Of a stretch of 64,000 nucleotides of DNA, positions 54,364 to 64,000 are shown piece after piece (position 1 is the stretch's first letter; each line of letters starts with the position of its first letter). The notes beneath the pieces were generated by a model, which saw only the letters and a program-made list of their open reading frames with translations, had not been told where the DNA came from and did no database searches. The translations under genes were made by a program, and so were the position numbers. Origin of the DNA: Polaribacter filamentus (GTDB taxonomy: Bacteria > Bacteroidota > Bacteroidia > Flavobacteriales > Flavobacteriaceae); contig NZ_MQUA01000013.1 of assembly GCF_002943715.1 (NCBI RefSeq), positions 293,501-357,500 of the forward strand. The letters are read 5' to 3'.

Positions 54364-55212
54364 CTAATCGATTTGGTTCAATCGATATTCTGAAGGTGAT
54401 TTGCCTGTTTGAGATTTAAAGCTTCTATTGAAAGTTGTCAAGGACTCGAAACCTGTATCATAGGCAATATCAGATACTCGAAAATCTTTGTTTTGAAGTA
54501 ATTCTTTTGCCCTGTCAATTTTCATTTTTGAAAGGTACTTTATTGGACTTTCAGAATACATCTCTTTGAATTTTCTTTTGAATGAAGACAAACTCATATG
54601 ACAAAGTGTTGCCAATTCTTCAAGAGGCATATTTGAATATAGGTTGAATTGAATAACTTCTTCAAATAAAGCAAAATTTGGTTTGAACATAGCCGAAAGA
54701 AAATCCAATTCGGAGGGTGCGTTCACTGTTTTGGTCATAAGTATAATGAATTCTTTCAGCTTATTCTGTATTAGAGTTTCATCTGCCAAATCTGGGTTTT
54801 CAATTAAAATATCAATACTGCACTTATAATGTTCTAAAAGTTTATTAACTTCAATTTCTTTAAGGTTGTAGTTTACGGTATGATTTGATTTAAGGATATT
54901 AAAATCAAATAAGTCTTTTACTAATTCAGGATACATTAACAATCCAATTACCTCAATACCTTCTCCTTTTATAGGCTGTTTGTTGTTAGATTCCACAAAG
55001 TAGTTCATACATTTTGCCAACAATCCACTGCCTTTTTTTAAATGTAAATTTTCAGTTTGTGCTTTGATAGTAATTTCTCCTTCATTAACAAAAACGAAAC
55101 ACGCTTCATTTTCAAAATATTCTTTTGGTACTAAACCATCAAAATATGGAAGTCTGAGTTTTTCAAAAACAACTCTTCCCTTATACGTTAATATTTTTTT
55201 ACTGTGTTCCAA
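54364..55212 (-). CDS. AraC family transcriptional regulator
   Basis: AraC-type regulator of 282 residues. The N-terminal ~170 residues form a cupin-like sensing domain; the C-terminal HTH pair (about 180-280) shows MPLEELATLCHMSLSSFKRK for the first HTH and NKDFRVSDIAYDTGFESLTT followed by FNRSFKSQTGKSPSEYRLNQ for the second. It likely controls the SDR-DUF2892 unit downstream. The start is a TTG at 55212 with no closer ATG. Upstream is non-coding DNA with an inverted CTTATA/TATAAG pair, at the right edge of the block that may have been acquired. Confidence 0.9.
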   Translation of the reverse strand: MEHSKKILTYKGRVVFEKLRLPYFDGLVPKEYFENEACFVFVNEGEITIKAQTENLHLKKGSGLLAKCMNYFVESNNKQPIKGEGIEVIGLLMYPELVKDLFDFNILKSNHTVNYNLKEIEVNKLLEHYKCSIDILIENPDLADETLIQNKLKEFIILMTKTVNAPSELDFLSAMFKPNFALFEEVIQFNLYSNMPLEELATLCHMSLSSFKRKFKEMYSESPIKYLSKMKIDRAKELLQNKDFRVSDIAYDTGFESLTTFNRSFKSQTGKSPSEYRLNQID

Positions 55213-55330
55213 TTAATTTTAAATTGTGTCCAACTATAGACGAATATGCGTAGTCTTAAAAACTTATATTCGGCGTTAGCGAAGTTATAAGAAAATAGGT
55301 TTAAATACAAACTGAATTAAAGATAGAATT

Positions 55331-56101
55331 TTAAACAGTTATACTTCCCTTAAAAACGAATTCGGCAGGTCCTTTTAAAAATACATTTTTGTAAACACCA
55401 TATTCTTCAATAAAAGAAACTTCTAAAAGACCACCTTCTACAGGCAAAGAAATTAGATTACTGTTGGTTTTATTTGTTTTATGCATGGCAATTGCAACAG
55501 CTGTAACGCCTGTTCCGCAAGCTAAAGTTTCATCTTCAACACCTTTTTCATAGGTTCGTACTCTAAAAGTGGATTCATTTATTTGCTGAACAAAATTGAC
55601 ATTACTGCCAGGTTCTTTGTAGCTATTTCGTATTTCTCTACCTTTTTCAAATACTGGATACTCATTTAAATCTTCAACAAGTTCAACATGGTGTTGTGTG
55701 CCCGTATTTGCAAAAACTGATTTTTCACTTACTTTTATTTCATCAACATCAATCATTTTAAGAGAAATTATTCCGTTTTTAATAGCTGCAAAATGTTCAC
55801 CATCAAAAGCTATAAACCTAGTTTCTGTATTAATAATTTCTAAATATTTTGCAAAAGCAACGGCACATCTTCCTCCGTTTCCGCAAAAAGTTTCACTTCC
55901 GTCCGCATTAAAATAAATCATTTTAAAATCGAATTGTTCATCATTTTCGATTAAAATAATTCCATCTGCACCAACACCAAAATGTCTATCGGCTAAATGA
56001 GAAATAATTTTGATATTCTCTTTTGGGAAAGTTTTTGTTCTATTGTCTATCATCACAAAATCGTTTCCCGTTCCTTGATATTTGTAAAAATTCAAATTCA
56101 T
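55331..56101 (-). CDS. dapF: Diaminopimelate epimerase
   Basis: Epimerase of lysine and peptidoglycan synthesis, converting LL- to meso-diaminopimelate, 256 residues. Both catalytic cysteines are seen: Cys73 in GSETFCGNGGRC and Cys195 in DETLACGTGVT. The N-terminal FYKYQGTGNDFVMID is typical. A perfect TATATTTG promoter box on the minus strand (56113-56106) ends only five bases before the ATG, so the mRNA may be leaderless or start with the ATG. It is divergent from degP, with an iteron array between them. Confidence 0.96.
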   Translation of the reverse strand: MNLNFYKYQGTGNDFVMIDNRTKTFPKENIKIISHLADRHFGVGADGIILIENDEQFDFKMIYFNADGSETFCGNGGRCAVAFAKYLEIINTETRFIAFDGEHFAAIKNGIISLKMIDVDEIKVSEKSVFANTGTQHHVELVEDLNEYPVFEKGREIRNSYKEPGSNVNFVQQINESTFRVRTYEKGVEDETLACGTGVTAVAIAMHKTNKTNSNLISLPVEGGLLEVSFIEEYGVYKNVFLKGPAEFVFKGSITV

Positions 56102-56138
56102 AATACAAATATACTAATTTCAAGTATTAAAAGGTAGT

Positions 56139-56200
56139 GTTAAAACGTGGTTAAAATCAGTTAAAACTAAGTTAAACAGATTTTTTGAAAACGTTAAAAT
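56139..56200 (+). promoter_or_regulatory. GTTAAAA iteron array upstream of degP
   Basis: Five GTTAAA-type copies on the plus strand at 56139, 56150, 56160, 56171 and 56193, that is with spacings of 11, 10, 11 and 22 bases. The first four lie about 40-80 bases upstream of the predicted degP transcription start. The pattern is that of tandem response-regulator sites. The same motif and spacing occur at 6035-6052. Confidence 0.6.
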
Positions 56201-56202
56201 TG

Positions 56203-56210
56203 TATATTTG
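56203..56210 (+). promoter_or_regulatory. degP promoter box
   Basis: TATATTTG, a full match to TAnnTTTG. A TTG lies 15 bases upstream (56185-56187), a short spacing, consistent with dependence on an activator. The leader would be about 20 bases. Confidence 0.55.
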
Positions 56211-56237
56211 AGTATAAATAATTAAATAGATAGAATT

Positions 56238-57632
56238 ATGAAGAAATTTTTCGGTTTACTAGGGATGGCAATTTTAGGAGGCGCAATTACTTTAGGTGGT
56301 TACAAAATGCTTTTTAATGACAATGTATCTATTGAAAGGAATGTGCCAGAAAAAATACAAACTGTCCAAACAAATTACTCAGCAACTTATGATGGTCATT
56401 CAACGGCAATAGGTGCGGCTTCAATTGATTTTACAGTTGCTGCAGAAAAATCATTAAATGCAGTTGTACATGTTAAAAATACAGCGATAAGAACTCAAAC
56501 AAATCCTTTAGATATTTTCTTCGGAAGCGGAAATGGAATAAGAAAGTTCGAGCAAGTTGGCACAGGAAGTGGTGTTATAATTTCTTCGGATGGCTATATT
56601 GTGACAAATAACCATGTTATTGATAGTGCAAACGAAATTGAAATTACTTTAAATAACAAGAAAAAATACAACGCTAAATTAATTGGTACGGATAAAGATA
56701 ATGACGTTGCATTGTTAAAAATTGATGCAGAAATGGATTTACCATATGTGCCTTTTGCAGATTCTGATGCGATAAAAGTAGGAGAATGGGTGTTGGCTGT
56801 AGGTAATCCGTATAACCTAACATCCACAGTAACCGCAGGAATTGTAAGTGCAAAAGGAAGAGATTTAGAAGGCAACTCGGCAATTGATTCTTTTATACAA
56901 ACGGATGCTGCTGTAAATCCAGGAAATAGTGGAGGGGCTTTGGTAAATACAAGAGGAGAATTGGTGGGGATTAATACCGCAATTTCTTCGAAAACGGGTT
57001 CTTTTGTTGGCTATTCGTTTGCAGTCCCATCAAATATTGTAAAAAAAGTAATAGACGATTTATTAGAATTTGGTGCTGTGCAAGAAGCAGTAATTGGAAT
57101 ACGTTTTTCTCCTATTGATAATGATAAAATAGAAGGAGTAAAAATTATTGCAGTAGAAGAAAATCAAGGTGCAGCAAAAGCCGGACTTAAAGAAAATGAC
57201 ATTATTGTAAAAGTAAATAATGTAGATATTACCAAGTTTTCTGAATTAAGAGGTCAATTAACAGCGAAAAGACCAGGAGAATCTGTGAATATTACAGTTG
57301 ATAGAAACGGAGAATTAGTAACGAAAAGTGTAAAGTTAAGTAAGAAAGAAAAAAGATTTATTTCTAATTCTTTTAATTGGGAATTGCAAAATTTATCAAA
57401 AGAAGAATTAAAAAGAAATAATATTAAATATGGAGTGAAAATTTTAGAAACAAGAGAAAGTGATGCTAGAAATAGTTTAAATAATTTTATTATCACAAAA
57501 ATTAATAATGAAGAAGTTGAAACTGCAGACGAAGCTGTAAAACTATTAGAAAGTGTTGCACAAAGTAGATCTTCTATTGTATTAGAAATGATAAATACAA
57601 ATGGAAAAAAAGAAATGTTACGTTTTAGATAA
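56238..57632 (+). CDS. degP: Periplasmic serine protease, DegP/HtrA family
   Basis: Trypsin-like periplasmic protease and chaperone, 464 residues. A signal or membrane anchor is at the N-terminus (about 5-25). The catalytic triad is visible: His126 in TNNHVIDS, Asp156 in DNDVALLKID and Ser231 in NPGNSGGAL. Two PDZ domains follow: the first (about 288-370) with VEENQGAAKAGLKENDIIVK, the second (about 390-464) shorter and degenerate. DegP removes misfolded envelope proteins; expression is normally induced by envelope stress, here probably through the iteron array upstream. It stands alone with a terminator after it. Confidence 0.95.
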   Translation: MKKFFGLLGMAILGGAITLGGYKMLFNDNVSIERNVPEKIQTVQTNYSATYDGHSTAIGAASIDFTVAAEKSLNAVVHVKNTAIRTQTNPLDIFFGSGNGIRKFEQVGTGSGVIISSDGYIVTNNHVIDSANEIEITLNNKKKYNAKLIGTDKDNDVALLKIDAEMDLPYVPFADSDAIKVGEWVLAVGNPYNLTSTVTAGIVSAKGRDLEGNSAIDSFIQTDAAVNPGNSGGALVNTRGELVGINTAISSKTGSFVGYSFAVPSNIVKKVIDDLLEFGAVQEAVIGIRFSPIDNDKIEGVKIIAVEENQGAAKAGLKENDIIVKVNNVDITKFSELRGQLTAKRPGESVNITVDRNGELVTKSVKLSKKEKRFISNSFNWELQNLSKEELKRNNIKYGVKILETRESDARNSLNNFIITKINNEEVETADEAVKLLESVAQSRSSIVLEMINTNGKKEMLRFR

Positions 57633-57654
57633 TTCATCAAAATTGATTAATAAG

Positions 57655-57690
57655 AATCCTGATTTAAAAAATCAGGATTTTTTTATGCCT
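57655..57690 (+). terminator. Terminator after degP
   Basis: AATCCTGATTT pairs with AAATCAGGATT across a short A-rich loop, followed by a run of Ts. Located about 20 bases after the degP stop. Confidence 0.85.
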
Positions 57691-57769
57691 TAAACTTTTA
57701 TACGAAATCGATTTCGTAATTACAAAAAAAGAAATACTTTTGCAAATATTATAAATTATTAACACAGCA

Positions 57770-59212
57770 ATGTCAACAAATTTAAATTACGAAAAAGAAG
57801 TTGCTTTACAAGCAAAAACAAGAAGAGCTACTATTAAATTTATAAATATCGTAAATGATTTATGGTATGATAAATCTATAGAATTAGTGTTATTTAGAAA
57901 TCCATTAGTGGATAAAAGAGCTAGTGAAGTGTTAAATTTAATTAATTATGCGAAGGAATTTGTAAATAAACCAATTACAATTATTGATGCTTTGAATATT
58001 GCAAAAGCAATACAGAAAGTAGATTTGCCGTCATCAAAACTAGATATTGGTAAACTAGCCTATGAATGTCATTTAAATCCTAAAGGGTGTGCAGATAAGG
58101 TTGCCTTTGTTAAAAAGCAATTAAAAAATGTTACCGAATTTAAAGACATCACTCCAAAAGACGTTGTTTTATATGGGTTTGGTAGAATTGGTCGTTTGTT
58201 GGCAAGAGAATTAATGACCAAAATGGGTAAAGGATCTCAATTGCGTTTAAGAGCAGTGGTAACGCGCGGAGAAATTACACAAGCAGTTTTAGATAAAAGA
58301 GCCTCTTTATTAAGTGTAGATTCTGTTCATGGAGATTTTCTAGGAACCGTACAAACAGACTTAGAAAATAAAGCTTTAATTATAAACGGAACAACTGTTT
58401 TTATGATTTCCGCTAATAAACCTGAAGAAATAGATTATACAATCTATAATATTAACGATGCATTAATTATAGATAACACTGGCGTTTTTAGAGATGAAGC
58501 TGAATTAAGTAGACATTTAAAATCAAATGGGGCAAGTAAAGTTTTATTAACTGCGCCTGCAAAAGGAGTTCCAAATATTGTACATGGTGTAAATCACCAA
58601 CTATTCAACCCGGATATAGTTGATATTTTTTCTGCAGCATCTTGCACAACCAATGCAATTACTCCTATTTTAAAAGTTTTAGAAGATAATTTCGGAATTA
58701 AAAAAGGACATTTAGAAACGATTCACGCATATACAAACGATCAGAATTTGGTGGATAATATGCACAGTAAATCTAGAAGAGGAAGAGCAGCAGCTTTAAA
58801 TATGGTAATTACAGAAACTGGAGCAGGCTCTGCAGTTTCAAAAGCAATACCGGCATTAGAAGGCAAATTAACATCCAACGCAATTAGAGTTCCTGTACCA
58901 AACGGATCTTTAGCTATTTTAAGTTTACAATTACGAGTGCCAGTAACTAGAGATGCAATAAATTCGATTGTAAAAAAATATGCTTTAGAAGGCGATTTAG
59001 TAGAACAAATAAAATATTCGATAGACAATGAGTTGGTTTCATCGGATGTTATTGGCACAACAGCACCCTCAATTTTCGATAGCACAGCAACCATTGCAGA
59101 CAAAGAAACTATTGTCGTTTATGTTTGGTATGACAATGAATATGGATATTCTAACCAAGTAATGCGTTTGGCAAAACACATCGCAAAGGTTAGAAGATTT
59201 ACCTATTATTAA
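57770..59212 (+). CDS. gap: Glyceraldehyde-3-phosphate dehydrogenase, extended type
   Basis: Oxidises glyceraldehyde 3-phosphate to 1,3-bisphosphoglycerate with NAD(P). It has 480 residues, about 130 more than the standard enzyme; the extra part is an N-terminal helical extension (about 1-125), common in Bacteroidota. The Rossmann domain starts near residue 127 (VVLYGFGRIGRLLARELMTK) and the catalytic Cys292 sits in SAASCTTNAITP, with ETIHAYTNDQN and the C-terminal WYDNEYGYSNQ also present. The extension's role is unknown. A terminator follows at 59239-59277. Confidence 0.93.
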   Translation: MSTNLNYEKEVALQAKTRRATIKFINIVNDLWYDKSIELVLFRNPLVDKRASEVLNLINYAKEFVNKPITIIDALNIAKAIQKVDLPSSKLDIGKLAYECHLNPKGCADKVAFVKKQLKNVTEFKDITPKDVVLYGFGRIGRLLARELMTKMGKGSQLRLRAVVTRGEITQAVLDKRASLLSVDSVHGDFLGTVQTDLENKALIINGTTVFMISANKPEEIDYTIYNINDALIIDNTGVFRDEAELSRHLKSNGASKVLLTAPAKGVPNIVHGVNHQLFNPDIVDIFSAASCTTNAITPILKVLEDNFGIKKGHLETIHAYTNDQNLVDNMHSKSRRGRAAALNMVITETGAGSAVSKAIPALEGKLTSNAIRVPVPNGSLAILSLQLRVPVTRDAINSIVKKYALEGDLVEQIKYSIDNELVSSDVIGTTAPSIFDSTATIADKETIVVYVWYDNEYGYSNQVMRLAKHIAKVRRFTYY

Positions 59213-59238
59213 AACATCTATTTTCCTTAACTTTAGAC

Positions 59239-59277
59239 AAGCCCAAAACATTTATTGTTTCGGGCTTTATTTTTTTA
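59239..59277 (+). terminator. Terminator after gap
   Basis: AAGCCCAAAACA pairs with TGTTTCGGGCTT (one mismatch) over a short loop, then a T-rich run follows. Confidence 0.85.
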
Positions 59278-59610
59278 GAGGCCATTTACTGCTTTCCGCT
59301 ATATCTTTTTATAGCTGTTTTTACGAAGTTTAATTTTTTGTAAACTGTGGCAATCTTATAATTAAAAACAGATTACTTCGCCGTATTCGTAATGATGATC
59401 ATTTATAAAGTTATAACAAAGATGCCGTTTCAATCAGGGCTATACTTGTGTGCCAGCTTTTAGGAATAATTAGAAGCCCATTTTTTTTTTGAATCTATTT
59501 GTTTAAAAGAAAGCCCTTCAAGTTTTTAAAGGACTTAAAGGACTTAAAAAAAATTTTCCTTTTCACTAAAACTTTGTAATTTAGGTTTTTGTTGGTTTTA
59601 AATAAGAAAC
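59278..59610. other. Intergenic region with repeat remnants, no gene
   Basis: 333 bases. At 59281-59330 is a fragment similar to the dispersed repeat (gctttccgctatatcttttt), and near 59370-59400 a stretch resembling the common flavobacterial word ttcgtaatgatgatc. A weak hairpin near 59505-59540 could terminate the hypothetical gene on the minus strand. Confidence 0.4.
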
Positions 59611-60273
59611 TTATTCTTCATCAAAAAATTCAATAGCAGCTTCAAAATCACCACTTAAAAACTCATTTTTACCCATCCAATAATCCGAAGTAATCATTTT
59701 ATATTGGTGGTCATTTTTTTGTAAATCCCAAATAACATCATTTGCTTCTTCAAAGGCTTCTTTTGCAAGAACCTGATTTCCAAATAATCTATTTACAACA
59801 TTACTTTTTGTTAAGTTTTGAGCAAAACATTTTAAGACAATTTCTTTTGTTATTGTTTTATCTGCATTTTTAATAGGTGTAATTTCAAAATCTACAATCG
59901 TTGCTTCTGTGTTCAAAAACTTACCATTATAGGCTTTGTATAGTAGTTGATTTATAGAAAACAAATCTTTGTGCAACCAAATCTCAGGATATTCTTCGGA
60001 TATTTTATCTAATAACATTTCATGAGAAAGTTGATCAATTTGACCTTGGTTCAAATGTTCAGACAATTTGTAATCTAAAACAATGGCAGCAGCTTCGTTG
60101 GTTTCATAATCTGCAATTGCCATAAACAGAAGTTCTTGCAATTCTTTAATATCTGTACTTTCTGCGTCAGCAAAACCAAATTTTTCTAAAAGTTGTTTAA
60201 AATCATTACTATTCCAATAATCAGGAAGTGCATTAACAGTAGAAATTTTATGTATTTTTATAGCGTATTTCAT
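59611..60273 (-). CDS. Conserved hypothetical protein (220 residues)
   Basis: Function not recognised. The protein is soluble and acidic, without signal peptide or transmembrane segment. The N-terminal MKYAIKIHKISTVNALPDYW leads to a helical part (about 20-110, with QELLFMAIADYETNEAAAIV and NQGQIDQLSHEML), a beta-rich centre and a C-terminal part with VWD-type VIWDLQKNDHQYKMITSDYW and an acidic end. Codon use and length look like a genuine gene. It stands alone between gap and ligA with long non-coding flanks. A cytoplasmic role is likely. Confidence 0.75.
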   Translation of the reverse strand: MKYAIKIHKISTVNALPDYWNSNDFKQLLEKFGFADAESTDIKELQELLFMAIADYETNEAAAIVLDYKLSEHLNQGQIDQLSHEMLLDKISEEYPEIWLHKDLFSINQLLYKAYNGKFLNTEATIVDFEITPIKNADKTITKEIVLKCFAQNLTKSNVVNRLFGNQVLAKEAFEEANDVIWDLQKNDHQYKMITSDYWMGKNEFLSGDFEAAIEFFDEE

Positions 60274-62824
<2,551 letters not shown>

Positions 62825-62913
62825 AAGTTTAAAATGAAGCTAAGTTTTCTAGTTAATTAAATCTAAAAAATCAAATTTATAATTTCTTTAAATCATCCAT
62901 AAAATAAGAATAT

Positions 62914-63600
62914 TTGAAAAAACTTTTATACATATATATAGGATTAATTTCTATCGCTACTTTTTCACAAAAAAGAGCAATAGATTCTTTGCCTAAAAAT
63001 TTAGAGGATTATGTTTTTGTGAGGCCAGGAGATACTTTAACGATTCAGTTAAATGAATTTTCAATAATACCAAAGCAAAAATTTAATTCAAAAGAAGATA
63101 TTCGTTATTATTTATGGTTTCGTAAAAAAGTAATCAAGGCCTATCCGTATGCAAAATTAGCATCAGAAAGATTAGATACCCTAAATAATAGACTAGATAA
63201 CATACAATCTAACAGTAAAAAAAGAAAATATATTAGATTAATTCAGAAATATATTGAAGGCGAGTTTACAGATCAAATCAAAAAAATGACCAGAACAGAA
63301 GGTCGTATTTTGATAAAACTCATTCATCGCCAAACAGGCAAAACGGCTTTTAATAATATAAAAGGGATAAGAAGTGGCTGGAAAGCTTTTTGGTATAACA
63401 CAACTGCAAATGTATTTAAGTTATCTTTAAAAGACGAATACCATCCAGAAGCTGTAAATGAAGATTATTTAATAGAAGACATTTTGCAAAGGGCATTCCA
63501 AGACGGCGTCTTAAAGAAGCAAGAAACAAAACTAAATTTTAATTTTCAAAAAGTAATCGTAGAAAAAAAGCAGAAATCAATGTCGAGAAGTATAAGTTGA
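62914..63600 (+). CDS. DUF4294 domain-containing protein
   Basis: Conserved flavobacterial protein of 228 residues with a signal peptide (KKLLYIYIGLISIATFSQKR) and the DUF4294 region: RYYLWFRKKVIKAYPYAKLA, ERLDTLNNRLDNIQSNSKKR and IKKMTRTEGRILIKLIHRQT. The family is lineage-restricted and of unknown function, likely periplasmic. The start is a TTG at 62914; no in-frame ATG lies close by. The C-terminus is lysine-rich. A short ATG frame (63600, 17 codons) overlaps the stop and is not credible. It is probably co-transcribed with ligA. Confidence 0.85.
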   Translation: MKKLLYIYIGLISIATFSQKRAIDSLPKNLEDYVFVRPGDTLTIQLNEFSIIPKQKFNSKEDIRYYLWFRKKVIKAYPYAKLASERLDTLNNRLDNIQSNSKKRKYIRLIQKYIEGEFTDQIKKMTRTEGRILIKLIHRQTGKTAFNNIKGIRSGWKAFWYNTTANVFKLSLKDEYHPEAVNEDYLIEDILQRAFQDGVLKKQETKLNFNFQKVIVEKKQKSMSRSIS

Positions 63601-64000
63601 TGTTTGCAAAGCAGAAAAAGAAGAATGATAAAAAAGTAAAAACTGTAAATTAGATTTCAATTCTTTTTGGATGTTCCCTTTTTTCTAGTTCTAAATTTGT
63701 TTCAAGATTTTTTTATATTAACCTTCTTTTACAATAGTAGGTTTTCAAAATAAAAAAAGGTCGGGCTTTCCATTATATCTTTTTTATGCTGAGTTTATTT
63801 TAACATCTGCGTTTAGAATCAAAATAAATGTAATAATTTTACAGATAGTAAAACTAAGTAAGCATAAAAAGGATGTCATTTTAATCCCTAACACTGTAAA
63901 TTTAGAATTTAAAGCTTCATTTTCATATATAGGATTCTCTTTTTTACATATTATTTCTATTCTGCCTATTCAAACATCCAAAATATAACTAGGTTTTCTA
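63601..64000. other. Intergenic region with dispersed repeat copy
   Basis: No ORF of note to the window end. At 63752-63795 there is a copy of the dispersed repeat (aaaaggtcgggctttccatt and following), preceded and followed by AT-rich DNA. Confidence 0.45.

Noticed and set aside
62914..63655. Extra 17-codon ORF starting at 63600 after DUF4294
   Set aside because: Lysine-rich, overlaps the stop, no leader and no similarity.

Overview
The window is AT-rich chromosomal DNA from a member of the Flavobacteriaceae (Bacteroidota), probably a marine, Polaribacter- or Tenacibaculum-like species; the genus is inference. The evidence is two giant surface proteins with gliding-motility / type IX secretion (T9SS type B) C-termini, a decayed T9SS type A sorting domain, TAnnTTTG-type promoter boxes, near absence of Shine-Dalgarno sites, and typical lineage families (GIN-domain lipoprotein, DUF4870, DUF4294, CAL67264 membrane protein, N-terminally extended GAPDH).

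Layout. 1-6.1 kb: a DUF2721 membrane protein, a NYN-LOTUS protein, a DUF3124 lipoprotein, and a leftward envelope-stress-like operon (DUF4870, PadR regulator, PspC, GIN-domain lipoprotein, NTF2-like protein) closed by a terminator. 6.1-8.4 kb: DUF4442, an unlisted 48-residue ORF, yebC, and a relic of a secreted T9SS protein. 8.4-20.6 kb: acetate metabolism: ackA-pta, an acyl-CoA carboxylase subunit, a RamB/ScfR-like regulator, and divergent aceB-aceA with a perfect 14-bp palindrome in the divergent promoter region. An IS5-group element has split a secreted-protein gene here. 20.6-31.4 kb: two head-to-tail giant adhesins with unrelated heads (C-type lectin versus IgGFc-binding-like) and a shared, nearly identical 2.3-kb tail. 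31.6-37.1 kb: redox genes (FMN reductase, glutaredoxin-like, MarR, two pirins, FadH-like flavoenzyme). 37.4-41 kb: lpxD, CAL67264 protein, ettA, then several terminator-like hairpins and a complete 982-bp IS982 element in an AT repeat. 42-53 kb: housekeeping (prmC, broken ribD, HAD, EamA, YigZ, thioesterase, dnaA, LMW phosphatase, RsmI-like methylase, peptidoglycan hydrolase, mltG, GNAT enzymes). 53.2-55.3 kb: an SDR / DUF2892 / AraC block next to a long inverted repeat, possibly a transferred cassette. 55.3-63.6 kb: dapF, degP/htrA, gap, a hypothetical, ligA, DUF4294.

How the genes work together. ackA-pta and aceA-aceB are the entry and anaplerotic arms of acetate use, and the regulator between them belongs to a family known to control such genes. 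The degP promoter carries four GTTAAA-type direct repeats at 10-11 bp spacing plus a fifth nearer the promoter; two copies with the same 11-bp spacing and gene-relative orientation lie upstream of the DUF4870-PadR-PspC operon, which suggests one response regulator for both envelope-stress loci. The twin adhesins look like head-swapping surface proteins whose tails are homogenised by gene conversion.

Limits. No rRNA, tRNA or CRISPR was recognised. All comparisons were made by eye; no homology search or folding was run.
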